The position numbers were made by a program, and so were the translations under genes. The notes beneath the pieces are model-generated. The model worked only from the letters and a program-made list of their open reading frames with translations. It had not been told where the DNA came from and did not search any database. Shown in pieces: positions 1-5,274 of a DNA stretch of 5,497 nt. Every line of letters starts with the position of its first letter. The stretch's first letter is position 1. Source of the DNA: Gammaproteobacteria bacterium. Its GTDB lineage: Bacteria > Pseudomonadota > Gammaproteobacteria > UBA9214. The DNA is taken from contig JAHKKL010000132.1 of the NCBI GenBank assembly GCA_020027635.1, positions 1 to 5,497 of the forward strand, written 5' to 3'.

Positions 1-604
1 CCTGCTTTATGATCGCCAGAATCCATTCCGGCCTGATATCGGCGCCCTTCTCCGACAGCAAGGTCGCCACCGCCGTGCTGGACGCGGTGCCGTAACGTTC
101 CAGGATCTGCCGGCAATTCAGCGCGCGCCGTTCGTGGAGACCGTTGAGATGAAAAAGCGCATCGTCGAAGTTTCCGAATGGAATCGTATTTTGGGAGATT
201 GCGTCCAGTGCCACCGTAGCCATTTTTTCCAGCGTTGCCACGTCGAGCCTGACATCGGGAACCGCGACGATGCCGCTGCGCGCCGTGTTGAATGCACAAG
301 GATAGCAAAGCGCCTCGCGTGTCACAGCCGGGTTGAGGCCATGCTCAAACTGGAACTGCGCCACACCCCGGTTCGTGCCGCGCCCGAAATCTCCGTCAAT
401 GAGAAAGGCACCCGTGGAAGCCGTCGAATAGCCGAGAAAGACCAGCAGGCGCTGCACCGCCTTGATCGCCGGTTCACCCGCGGATTGCCGTGTCAGCGTC
501 GCATCGCCCCGCTGCAGGCGGTCAAACTCGGCGCGCCAGTCCCGGTTGTGCGCGTGCACGGAAAGAATCTCTTGTAGTTGTTCGTTTTCCAGTGATATCG
601 TCAT
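1..604 (-). CDS. Peptidoglycan-binding-domain protein, 3' end outside window
   Basis: This is an open reading frame on the minus strand that starts with ATG at 604-602 and stays open to the window edge (201 codons), so its C-terminus is missing. Residues about 46-90 fit the peptidoglycan-binding type 1 fold: AIKAVQRLLVFLGY, then an IDGDFGRGTN turn and VAQFQFEHGL, matching the family pattern of LQ..L..LGY, DG.FG..T and FQ...GL. The N-terminus (MTISLENEQLQEIL) is hydrophilic, with no signal peptide or membrane segment. Residues 91-201 match nothing I recognise; Cys100, Cys103 and Cys164 lie there. A GGGGAG sequence 9 nt before the ATG serves as ribosome binding site. The gene follows a broken caspase-like gene on the same strand, about 145 bp away. 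The domain family binds cell-wall glycan and is often fused to hydrolases, but no catalytic domain is visible in this portion, so the function is unknown. The PG-binding call is fairly secure. Confidence 0.8.
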   Translation of the reverse strand, partial: MTISLENEQLQEILSVHAHNRDWRAEFDRLQRGDATLTRQSAGEPAIKAVQRLLVFLGYSTASTGAFLIDGDFGRGTNRGVAQFQFEHGLNPAVTREALCYPCAFNTARSGIVAVPDVRLDVATLEKMATVALDAISQNTIPFGNFDDALFHLNGLHERRALNCRQILERYGTASSTAVATLLSEKGADIRPEWILAIIKQ

Positions 605-749
605 CTTCGCTTGCTCCCCGTCCAGTGACCCTGCCGCGCCAGCCGAGCCGTTGTTGATTCTCGAGCGCTATGTCTCGGCGTGACCTGCATGCAACGCCGC
701 ATCACAGAACTGATACACAAACTCGCCTGATCCGGCATCTGTGGCTGGA

Positions 750-1018
750 CTACCGCCGTTTTTTTCTTCCTCTTTTAGTACTGTTTCCCGTATGCCGCTT
801 CGCACGTGATGTTCGCGTTGTGGTGGTGGGTGCTGGCGCCCCCTGGCCGGTCAGGCCTTCGATTTGCTGGGGAGTAAAAGCCCGGTCATTAGCAAGCTCT
901 TGTGTCTCGATCCATATCGAACCCGACTCGTAAAGTACCTCCTCCACTGAAGCATACTGCCAATCCTGCGACGTGGTATTGGTGACCACGTGATCATCCA
1001 AGCGGAAATCGGTATCAC
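750..1018 (-). pseudogene. Out-of-frame coding remnant downstream of the caspase-like gene
   Basis: In a frame different from the caspase reading frame, the minus strand from about 1018 to the TAG at 750-752 reads as plausible protein: GDTDFRLDDHVVTN, then QDWQYASVEEVLYESGSIW and ETQELANDRAFTPQQIEGL. Its composition is balanced, unlike the Arg/Pro/Trp-rich caspase frame over the same bases. After the GLTGQGAP stretch it becomes a Thr/Arg/Lys-rich tail ending in KRGRKKRR. No convincing start signal exists: the only nearby start is a TTG at 1001 without a ribosome binding site. I infer it is either the true C-terminal part of the caspase-like protein, shifted by an indel near 1019, or the end of another gene joined by a deletion. 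I do not recognise the family. The 145 bp between this remnant and the next gene (605-749) show no further gene. Confidence 0.45.
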
Positions 1019-1453
1019 CGTGAAGGCGCCATTGTAGCGGCCACCGATCTTCGCGTCGTAGCTGTAATTGTTGGGGCCTTCCTTGCAGCCGGCGAGCAGC
1101 AGGTCGCCCTGTTGCTTGGCGAGCGCCCGCTGAAAAGGCGACGGGCCGATGGCGACGCCGAGTTGCGAGACCAGGTTGCCGGCCGGCGTGCGCGGCAACC
1201 GGTTTTCCGGCAGCCAGTTGCCCATGGACATGAAGCGCGGGCGCGGCGCCTCCGCCTCCGGTTCCGCCGGGGCGGCGCGCGTCACGGTGCCGGAGTGGCA
1301 GCTGTCGGAGATCAGCAGCCGCCGCACGCCGGCCTTGCGGGCGCCGAACAGGATGTGGATTTCATCGTCCGTCAGCGCGCTGCCGCTGGTCTGCAGGTCC
1401 ATATGAGTACCGGGGTAGTTGTTGATGCCGATGCAAAGCGCTTTCCTGGCCAT
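851..1453 (-). pseudogene. Caspase-family (peptidase C14, metacaspase-like) gene, internally deleted and frameshifted
   Basis: The ATG at 1453-1451 has a near-ideal ribosome binding site (AAAGGAGG, 6 nt spacer). The N-terminus MARKALCIGINNYPGT is the first strand of bacterial caspase-like proteases, and LLISDSCHSGTVTRA (about 47-60) contains the catalytic Cys motif (Cys52). NNYSYDAKIGGRYNGAFT (128-145) is the conserved region near the end of the fold. In intact relatives roughly 80 residues separate GINNYPGT from the TDDEIH segment and include the catalytic His in a YSGHG-type motif. Here HMDL is followed almost directly by ALTDDEIH, so that His is absent. After GAFT the frame turns into unlike, Trp/Arg-rich sequence until the TGA at 851, while protein-like sequence continues in another frame. 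Caspase-family proteases cut after basic or acidic residues and act in stress or death responses, but a protein without the His should not be proteolytic. It could still be expressed as a 200-residue product, but I favour a pseudogene. Confidence 0.75.
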
Positions 1454-1606
1454 AGCGATCCTCCTTTACCGGGGTCCATTGGGTTGTTGTACCGTAAGGA
1501 TAGTCAAGAACCGGACTTTTTCCCGGGTATGTGGATTTTCACGAAATGGGGTTGGTCGCAGACCCCCATCTGGTCCGCCTGATCAATAAGAAAGGTCCCT
1601 GCGTAA

Positions 1607-1645
1607 CCGGGCATTCCCCGGACAAATTGATTTTCCGGTCCCGGA
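1607..1645. promoter_or_regulatory. Two GC-rich inverted repeats over the tpiA promoter
   Basis: CCGGG (1607-1611), a 5-nt spacer and CCCGG (1617-1621) form a perfect inverted repeat just upstream of the candidate -35 box. TCCGG-TC-CCGGA (1634-1645) forms a second one inside the promoter spacer. Both share the CCGG core. They could be operator half-sites or simply GC-rich self-complementarity; no regulator can be named. Confidence 0.25.
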
Positions 1646-1655
1646 TCGCTAAGCT
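1627..1655 (+). promoter_or_regulatory. Candidate sigma70 promoter of tpiA
   Basis: TTGATT at 1627-1632 and TAAGCT at 1650-1655 are separated by exactly 17 bp. Transcription would begin near 1662, leaving a leader of about 22 nt before the tpiA ATG. The -35 box matches consensus at four positions; the -10 box keeps only the key T, A and final T. Location and spacing are good, but box quality is moderate. Confidence 0.5.
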
Positions 1656-1672
1656 ACCCGGCTTGCTTTCAC

Positions 1673-1678
1673 GGGAGG
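1673..1678 (+). promoter_or_regulatory. Ribosome binding site that fixes the tpiA start
   Basis: GGGAGG lies 5 nt before the ATG at 1684. It supports that start over the in-frame ATG at 1531, which would add 51 residues with no counterpart in triosephosphate isomerases and would place the promoter inside the gene. Confidence 0.75.
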
Positions 1679-1683
1679 TCGAA

Positions 1684-2439
1684 ATGCGTCAGCCACTGGT
1701 CGCCGGTAACTGGAAGATGAACGGGTCGCTCGCCAGCGTCAAAAAGCTGGTCGAGGGGATCAAGGCGGGCCTGGCTACGGTCACCACGGCGGAACTGGCG
1801 GTTTGCCCGCCCTATGTCTACATCCCGCAGGTGGCCGCCATGCTGAAGGGGACGTCGGTCGCGCTCGGCGCCCAGGACGTCAACGACCGGGAATCCGGCG
1901 CCCATACCGGCGAGGTGGCCCCCGGCATGCTGACCGATGTCGGTTGCAAGTACGCCATCGTGGGACACTCCGAGCGGCGCAGCATCTACGGCGAGAGCGA
2001 CGACTTCACGGCGCGCAAGTTCGCCGCCGCGCGCAAGGCCGGGCTGGTGCCGATCCTGTGCGTGGGCGAGCTGCTGGAGGAACGGGAGCGGGGCATCACC
2101 GAACAGGTCGTCGGCCGCCAGCTGGACGCCGTCATCGCCCTCGAGGGCATCGGCGCGCTGGCCGATGCCGTGATCGCCTACGAACCGGTCTGGGCCATCG
2201 GCACCGGCAAGACCGCCTCGCCGCAGCAGGCGCAGGACGTGCATGCCTTCATCCGCGGCAAGCTGGCCGGGCTGGACAAGGCCGTCGCGGCGAAGATCCA
2301 GATCCTCTACGGCGGCAGCGTCAAGGGCAGCAATGCCGCGGAGCTGTTCTCCATGGCGGATATCGACGGCGGCCTGATCGGCGGAGCCTCCCTGGATGCC
2401 AACGATTTTCTCGCGATCGGCCGGGCCGGCAACGCCTGA
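1684..2439 (+). CDS. tpiA: Triosephosphate isomerase
   Basis: This enzyme interconverts dihydroxyacetone phosphate and glyceraldehyde 3-phosphate in glycolysis, gluconeogenesis and the Calvin cycle, in the cytoplasm, normally as a dimer. The 251-residue product has the usual bacterial length. All active-site parts are visible: GNWKMNG (Asn9 and Lys11), VGHSERR with the electrophile His95, AYEPVWAIGTG with the catalytic base Glu167 followed by the flexible loop 6, and the phosphate-binding segments YGGSVKGSN (209-217) and GGLIGGASL (229-237). The start at 1684 was chosen because family proteins begin a few residues before GNWKMN and a good ribosome binding site precedes it. secG follows after 36 bp with no terminator between, so co-transcription is likely. 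Nothing appears broken or unusual. Confidence 0.98.
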   Translation: MRQPLVAGNWKMNGSLASVKKLVEGIKAGLATVTTAELAVCPPYVYIPQVAAMLKGTSVALGAQDVNDRESGAHTGEVAPGMLTDVGCKYAIVGHSERRSIYGESDDFTARKFAAARKAGLVPILCVGELLEERERGITEQVVGRQLDAVIALEGIGALADAVIAYEPVWAIGTGKTASPQQAQDVHAFIRGKLAGLDKAVAAKIQILYGGSVKGSNAAELFSMADIDGGLIGGASLDANDFLAIGRAGNA

Positions 2440-2475
2440 GCCAATCCTGTCCAACAGCTGAATTGACGGTCGCCT

Positions 2476-3090
2476 ATGTTTACCCTACTCCTGGTTGTGC
2501 AGATCCTGGTGTCCATCAGCATCATCACCCTGGTGCTCTTGCAGCAGGGCAAGGGCGCCGACATGGGCGCCGGATTCGGCAGCGGCGCCTCGGGCACGGT
2601 GTTCGGTTCGCGCGGCTCGGGTTCGTTTTTCACGCGGGCAACCGCCATTCTGGCGACCGTGTTCTTCATCAACTGCCTGTTGATCGCCTCGCCCCTGGTG
2701 CTCCACGTGAGTCGCGCGGCCCCCGACAGCGTGGCCGAGCAGATCGAGCAACAGAATGCCCAGCAGAAAGCCGCGCAGCAGGAGGAAACGGCTGCGGCCC
2801 TCGACAAGCTGAAGAGCGCGGCACCGGATCTACCGGAAATCACTCCGGCACCAGCCGGCGAGAGTCCGGCAGCCGAGAACCCGGTGGCAGAACAGCCGGC
2901 CGCCGGGACACCCCCCGCTGAGGCACCAGCCGCCGCGAAACCGGCTGCTGCCGAACCGGTGGAAAAGAAGGCGGTAACCGAGAAACCGGCGACCAAAAAA
3001 CCGGCAGCGAAGAAACCGGCCACCGCCGGCGCCGCGCCGAAGGCAGCGGCGACGCCGGACAAGAAGAAGGTGGAAGATTTACCTGAATAA
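2476..3090 (+). CDS. secG: Protein translocase subunit SecG with long C-terminal tail
   Basis: SecG is the small accessory subunit of the SecYEG channel in the inner membrane and assists SecA-driven export. The first about 80 residues are typical: transmembrane helix 1 at about 3-22, the conserved cytoplasmic loop LLQQGKGADMGAGFGSGASGTVFGSRGSGSFF (21-52, with signature QQGKGADMGA), and helix 2 at about 54-76. The protein then continues to 204 residues, against about 110 in E. coli. Residues 84-115 are Gln/Glu/Ala-rich and may be helical or coiled. Residues 120-195 are low-complexity Ala/Pro/Glu, becoming Lys-rich with KPAAKKPA-type repeats. By the known SecG topology this tail should be periplasmic. 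The ribosome binding site is weak, but no alternative start fits. The gene lies between tpiA and a tRNA-Leu; secG next to a tRNA-Leu(GAG) gene is also seen in E. coli. Confidence 0.96.
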   Translation: MFTLLLVVQILVSISIITLVLLQQGKGADMGAGFGSGASGTVFGSRGSGSFFTRATAILATVFFINCLLIASPLVLHVSRAAPDSVAEQIEQQNAQQKAAQQEETAAALDKLKSAAPDLPEITPAPAGESPAAENPVAEQPAAGTPPAEAPAAAKPAAAEPVEKKAVTEKPATKKPAAKKPATAGAAPKAAATPDKKKVEDLPE

Positions 3091-3124
3091 GCCGCGCCGC
3101 TTGCGGCGTCGCGTTTCGACTCAG

Positions 3125-3209
3125 GCCGATGTGGTGAAATTGGTAGACACGCTGTCTTGAGGGGGCAGTGGCGCAAGCCATGCCGGTTCGAGTCCGGCCA
3201 TCGGCACCA
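3125..3209 (+). tRNA. tRNA-Leu (anticodon GAG)
   Basis: An 85-nt class II tRNA. The acceptor stem GCCGATG pairs perfectly with CATCGGC (3199-3205), followed by discriminator A and encoded CCA (3207-3209). The anticodon arm is CTGTC / GGCAG around the loop TTGAGGG, giving GAG at 3159-3161, which reads CUC and CUU. The long variable arm TGGC-GCAA-GCCA is a perfect 4-bp stem with a GNRA-type tetraloop, as expected for leucine. The T arm is GCCGG-TTCGAGT-CCGGC. The gene starts 34 bp after secG, with no obvious own promoter, so it is probably processed from the tpiA-secG transcript. It corresponds to leuU of E. coli in anticodon and neighbourhood. Confidence 0.98.
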
Positions 3210-3234
3210 TGTTTTCTGAAGTGATTCGATCCCG

Positions 3235-3270
3235 CGCCGGGTGCAACACCTGCGGTTTGTTGTGCCGGCG
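3235..3270 (+). other. Imperfect stem-loop between tRNA and terminator
   Basis: CGCCGG (3235-3240) and CCGGCG (3265-3270) are perfectly complementary arms, and the interior AACA / TGTT can extend the stem past small internal loops. It lies in the 3' trailer of the tRNA transcript and might affect processing, but no U-run follows it. Significance is uncertain. Confidence 0.3.
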
Positions 3271-3282
3271 TATCCGCCGTCT

Positions 3283-3310
3283 CCGTGCGGGCCTTGCACG
3301 GGTATTTTTT
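3283..3310 (+). terminator. Rho-independent terminator after tRNA-Leu
   Basis: CCGTGC (3283-3288), a 7-nt loop and GCACGG (3296-3301) form a perfect 6-bp GC-rich stem. It is followed by GTA and six T (3305-3310). It closes the tpiA-secG-tRNA unit just before the nuo promoter. Confidence 0.8.
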
Positions 3311-3370
3311 ATACCCCTAGAAAACAGACTAAGCATAAGAAAAATATAGATAAAACGGACAGCCTCCAGC

Positions 3371-3400
3371 TTGACACCCGTCGCCCGGCTGGCCTAGACT
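3371..3400 (+). promoter_or_regulatory. Sigma70 promoter of the nuo operon
   Basis: TTGACA (3371-3376) is an exact consensus -35 box. TAGACT (3395-3400) is a good -10 box, and the spacer is 18 bp. Transcription would start near 3407, giving a leader of about 86 nt. The stretch upstream (about 3321-3356) is strikingly AT-rich for this GC-rich window and could act as an UP-like element, though it lies somewhat further upstream than a classical one. Confidence 0.75.
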
Positions 3401-3492
3401 GCAACATCGTTTTTCAAGGCCGGTCCAATTCTTCACAAACTCTGAAAAAGCGCCGGGTTTCGGCTGACCGGGGCGCGTGAGGCGGTTTTTAG

Positions 3493-3849
3493 ATGCTGGA
3501 TAATTACCTGCCCATCATGATCTTCATCGCCATCGGCATCGCCGTCGGCGTGCTCCCGATCCTGGCGGGGTTCCTGCTGGCGCCGCACAAACCCGACAGC
3601 GAGAAGCTCTCGCCCTATGAGTGCGGTTTCGAGGCCTTCGAGGATTCGCGCATGCGTTTCGACGTGCGCTACTACCTCGTCGCCATCCTGTTCATCATCT
3701 TCGATCTCGAGATCGCCTTCCTGTTCCCCTGGGCCGTGGTGCTGGATTCCATCGGCCTATTCGGCTTCGTCTCCATGATGATCTTCCTGGCGATCCTGGT
3801 GATTGGCTTCATCTACGAGTGGAAGAAGGGGGCCTTGGAGTGGGAATAG
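3493..3849 (+). CDS. nuoA: NADH-quinone oxidoreductase subunit A
   Basis: NuoA is a small membrane subunit of proton-pumping complex I, at the junction between the hydrophilic arm and the membrane arm near the quinone channel. The 118 residues carry three transmembrane helices, at about 8-30, 60-82 and 88-109. The conserved loop SPYECGFEAF (40-49, with Cys44) lies between helices 1 and 2, and the acidic pair in FDLEIAFLFPW (70-80, Asp71 and Glu73) lies in helix 2. All are hallmarks of the family (ND3 in mitochondria). The ATG at 3493 follows TGAGG at 10 nt. It is the first gene of the nuo operon, under the promoter at 3371. The stop codon directly abuts the first copy of a 61-bp repeat, so nuoB is unusually distant. 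Confidence 0.97.
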   Translation: MLDNYLPIMIFIAIGIAVGVLPILAGFLLAPHKPDSEKLSPYECGFEAFEDSRMRFDVRYYLVAILFIIFDLEIAFLFPWAVVLDSIGLFGFVSMMIFLAILVIGFIYEWKKGALEWE

Positions 3850-3910
3850 CGGAGCGAGCAGTGAGCAGGGGCCCCGCGCAGCGGGGATGCGAACGTCCGC
3901 GAGCGACGCC
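3850..3910. repeat. 61-bp direct repeat, copy 1 (nuoA-nuoB spacer)
   Basis: This copy begins at the base after the nuoA stop codon and is identical to 3961-4021 except at one position (C at 3904, T in the other copy). Inside it, CCCCGC-GCA-GCGGGG is a strong palindrome that would form a hairpin in RNA. The element resembles dispersed intergenic palindromic repeats in type, but whether it recurs elsewhere in the genome cannot be seen here. No coding sense is evident. Confidence 0.9.
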
Positions 3911-3960
3911 GGGGTGTCGACGCCACGGGTTGTCAGGCATGAGTTTGCTTGAGGAGACAC

Positions 3961-4021
3961 CGGAGCGAGCAGTGAGCAGGGGCCCCGCGCAGCGGGGATG
4001 CGAACGTCCGCGAGTGACGCC
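3961..4021. repeat. 61-bp direct repeat, copy 2 (nuoA-nuoB spacer)
   Basis: The second copy is offset 111 bp from the first, with 50 bp of unrelated spacer between them. It ends 30 bp before the nuoB ATG and carries the same CCCCGC / GCGGGG hairpin. The one-base difference suggests recent duplication or gene conversion. Both hairpins would lie in the nuo mRNA between nuoA and nuoB and could affect stability or relative expression. Confidence 0.9.
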
Positions 4022-4051
4022 TGCCAGTCGTCCTGAGGGGATCTAGACGCC

Positions 4052-4528
4052 ATGGGTATTGAGGGACTACTCAAGGAAGGCTATATCACCACCAGCGCCG
4101 ATGCGCTGATCAACTGGGCGCGCACCGGCTCGTTGTGGCCGATGACCTTCGGGCTGGCCTGCTGCGCCGTCGAGATGATGCAGGCCGGCGCCTCGCGCTA
4201 TGACCTGGACCGCTTCGGCATCATTTTCCGCCCCAGTCCGCGGCAGTCGGACGTGATGATCGTGGCCGGCACGCTGGTGAACAAGATGGCCCCGGCGCTG
4301 CGCAAGGTCTATGACCAGATGGCCGAACCGCGCTGGGTGATCTCCATGGGTTCCTGCGCCAACGGCGGCGGCTATTACCATTATTCCTATTCGGTGGTGC
4401 GCGGCTGCGACCGGATCGTCCCGGTCGACATCTACGTGCCGGGCTGCCCGCCGACGGCCGAGGCCCTGCTGTACGGCATTATGCAGCTGCAGAACAAGAT
4501 CCGCCGCACCAATACCATCGCCCGCTGA
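4052..4528 (+). CDS. nuoB: NADH-quinone oxidoreductase subunit B (N2 cluster)
   Basis: NuoB carries the terminal [4Fe-4S] cluster N2 of complex I and passes electrons to quinone at the interface with NuoD. The 158-residue product has the expected length. The four N2 ligands are visible: the adjacent Cys37-Cys38 in FGLACCAVEMM, Cys102 in SMGSCANGGG and Cys132 in VPGCPPTAEAL. RPSPRQSDVMIVAGT (60-74) and RGCDRIVPVDIYVPGCPP (117-134) are family signatures. The likely ribosome binding site TGAGGGG (4034-4040) has a rather long 11-nt spacer and lies just downstream of repeat copy 2. nuoC follows after 11 bp. Confidence 0.98.
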   Translation: MGIEGLLKEGYITTSADALINWARTGSLWPMTFGLACCAVEMMQAGASRYDLDRFGIIFRPSPRQSDVMIVAGTLVNKMAPALRKVYDQMAEPRWVISMGSCANGGGYYHYSYSVVRGCDRIVPVDIYVPGCPPTAEALLYGIMQLQNKIRRTNTIAR

Positions 4529-4539
4529 GGACCGCGTCC

Positions 4540-5271
4540 ATGACCGATAGTCCCAGCCGGCTCGCAGAGCAACTCAGGAAACGCTTCGGTGACGGCCTGC
4601 AGCGCGTGACGGTGGCGGTGGGCGAAGTCACGGTCGAGGTGGCCCCGGAGAATCTGCTCGCCATGGCCACGGCGCTGCGCGACGAGCCGGCGTTTGCCTT
4701 TGAAATACTGATCGACCTGTGCGGCGTGGACTATGCCAGTTACGGCAAGGATGAATGGACTACCGAGGCATCCTCGGGAACCGGCTTCAGTCGTGGCGTC
4801 GAGGCCAGAACAGAAGGCCGCCTCAAGGCGGTCACGGAAGATCTGGTGGTGGAGAAACCCTGGGTGGCGCAACGCTTCGCCGTGGTCTATCACCTGCTGT
4901 CACTGTCCCTGAACCGGCGCCTGCGCCTGCGCGTGTACGCCGCCGAGGACGCGCTGCCGGTGGTGCCTTCCGTGATCACGGTCTGGAACAGCGCCGACTG
5001 GTACGAGCGCGAGGCGTTCGACCTGTTTGGCATCCTGTTCGATGGCCACCCGGACCTGCGCCGCCTCTTGACCGATTACGGTTTCATCGGCCATCCGTTC
5101 CGCAAGGACTTCCCGCTGAGCGGCAACGTGGAGGTCATCTACGACCCCGAGAAAAAACGCGTGGTCTACCAGCCGGTCAGCATCGAGCCGCGCGTGCTCG
5201 TGCCCAAGGTGATCCGCGCCGCGAGACCCGCGGAACCCGAAGCGCCGAAGGCCGCCGAGACGGCGGAATAA
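4540..5271 (+). CDS. nuoC: NADH-quinone oxidoreductase subunit C
   Basis: NuoC (30-kDa subunit) is a structural protein of the hydrophilic arm of complex I that packs against NuoD. The signature WYEREAFDLFGILFDGHPDL is at 154-173, followed by RRLLTDYGFIGHPFRKDFPL (174-193). The protein is 243 residues and separate from NuoD, unlike the fused NuoCD of E. coli. Residues about 72-111 form an insertion between the LIDLCGVDY (57-65) and RFAVVYHLLSL (112-122) strands, with a GFSRGVE segment; I recall similar insertions in other gammaproteobacterial NuoC. The last about 17 residues are Ala/Pro/Glu-rich and probably disordered. The ribosome binding site TGAGGA overlaps the nuoB stop codon with an 8-nt spacer, suggesting translational coupling. 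Confidence 0.97.
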   Translation: MTDSPSRLAEQLRKRFGDGLQRVTVAVGEVTVEVAPENLLAMATALRDEPAFAFEILIDLCGVDYASYGKDEWTTEASSGTGFSRGVEARTEGRLKAVTEDLVVEKPWVAQRFAVVYHLLSLSLNRRLRLRVYAAEDALPVVPSVITVWNSADWYEREAFDLFGILFDGHPDLRRLLTDYGFIGHPFRKDFPLSGNVEVIYDPEKKRVVYQPVSIEPRVLVPKVIRAARPAEPEAPKAAETAE

Positions 5272-5274
5272 GCC

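Noticed and set aside
134..577. Plus-strand 147-residue ORF
   Set aside because: It is a shadow of the minus-strand peptidoglycan-binding gene, Arg/His/Cys-rich with no recognisable domain.
1502..1507. Minus-strand TTGACT as -35 box for the caspase-like gene
   Set aside because: No acceptable -10 box lies 16-18 bp downstream of it on the minus strand.
1531..1683. 51-codon N-terminal extension of tpiA
   Set aside because: There is no homology to triosephosphate isomerases, a strong ribosome binding site precedes 1684, and a promoter lies within the extension.
1669..2454. Long minus-strand ORF opposite tpiA
   Set aside because: It mirrors GC-rich tpiA codons and shows no family resemblance or ribosome binding site; tpiA is certain.
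3091..3108. CGCCG-CTTG-CGGCG hairpin just after secG as a terminator
   Set aside because: No U-run follows and the tRNA starts 17 bp later, so readthrough is more likely.
3121..3336. Minus-strand ORF containing MAGLEPAWLAPLPP
   Set aside because: It is the antisense of tRNA-Leu; this peptide type is a well-known false annotation across tRNA genes. The same holds for the longer minus ORF 2307-3299, which covers secG and the tRNA.
3850..4021. The two 61-bp repeats as a CRISPR array
   Set aside because: There are only two copies, the repeat is longer than usual for CRISPR, it sits inside an operon and no cas gene is present.
3939..4046. 35-codon ORF spanning repeat copy 2 and ending 5 bp before nuoB
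   Set aside because: There is no ribosome binding site, most of its codons come from the repeat, and the composition is Arg/Pro-rich. It is probably incidental, although a leader peptide cannot be fully excluded.
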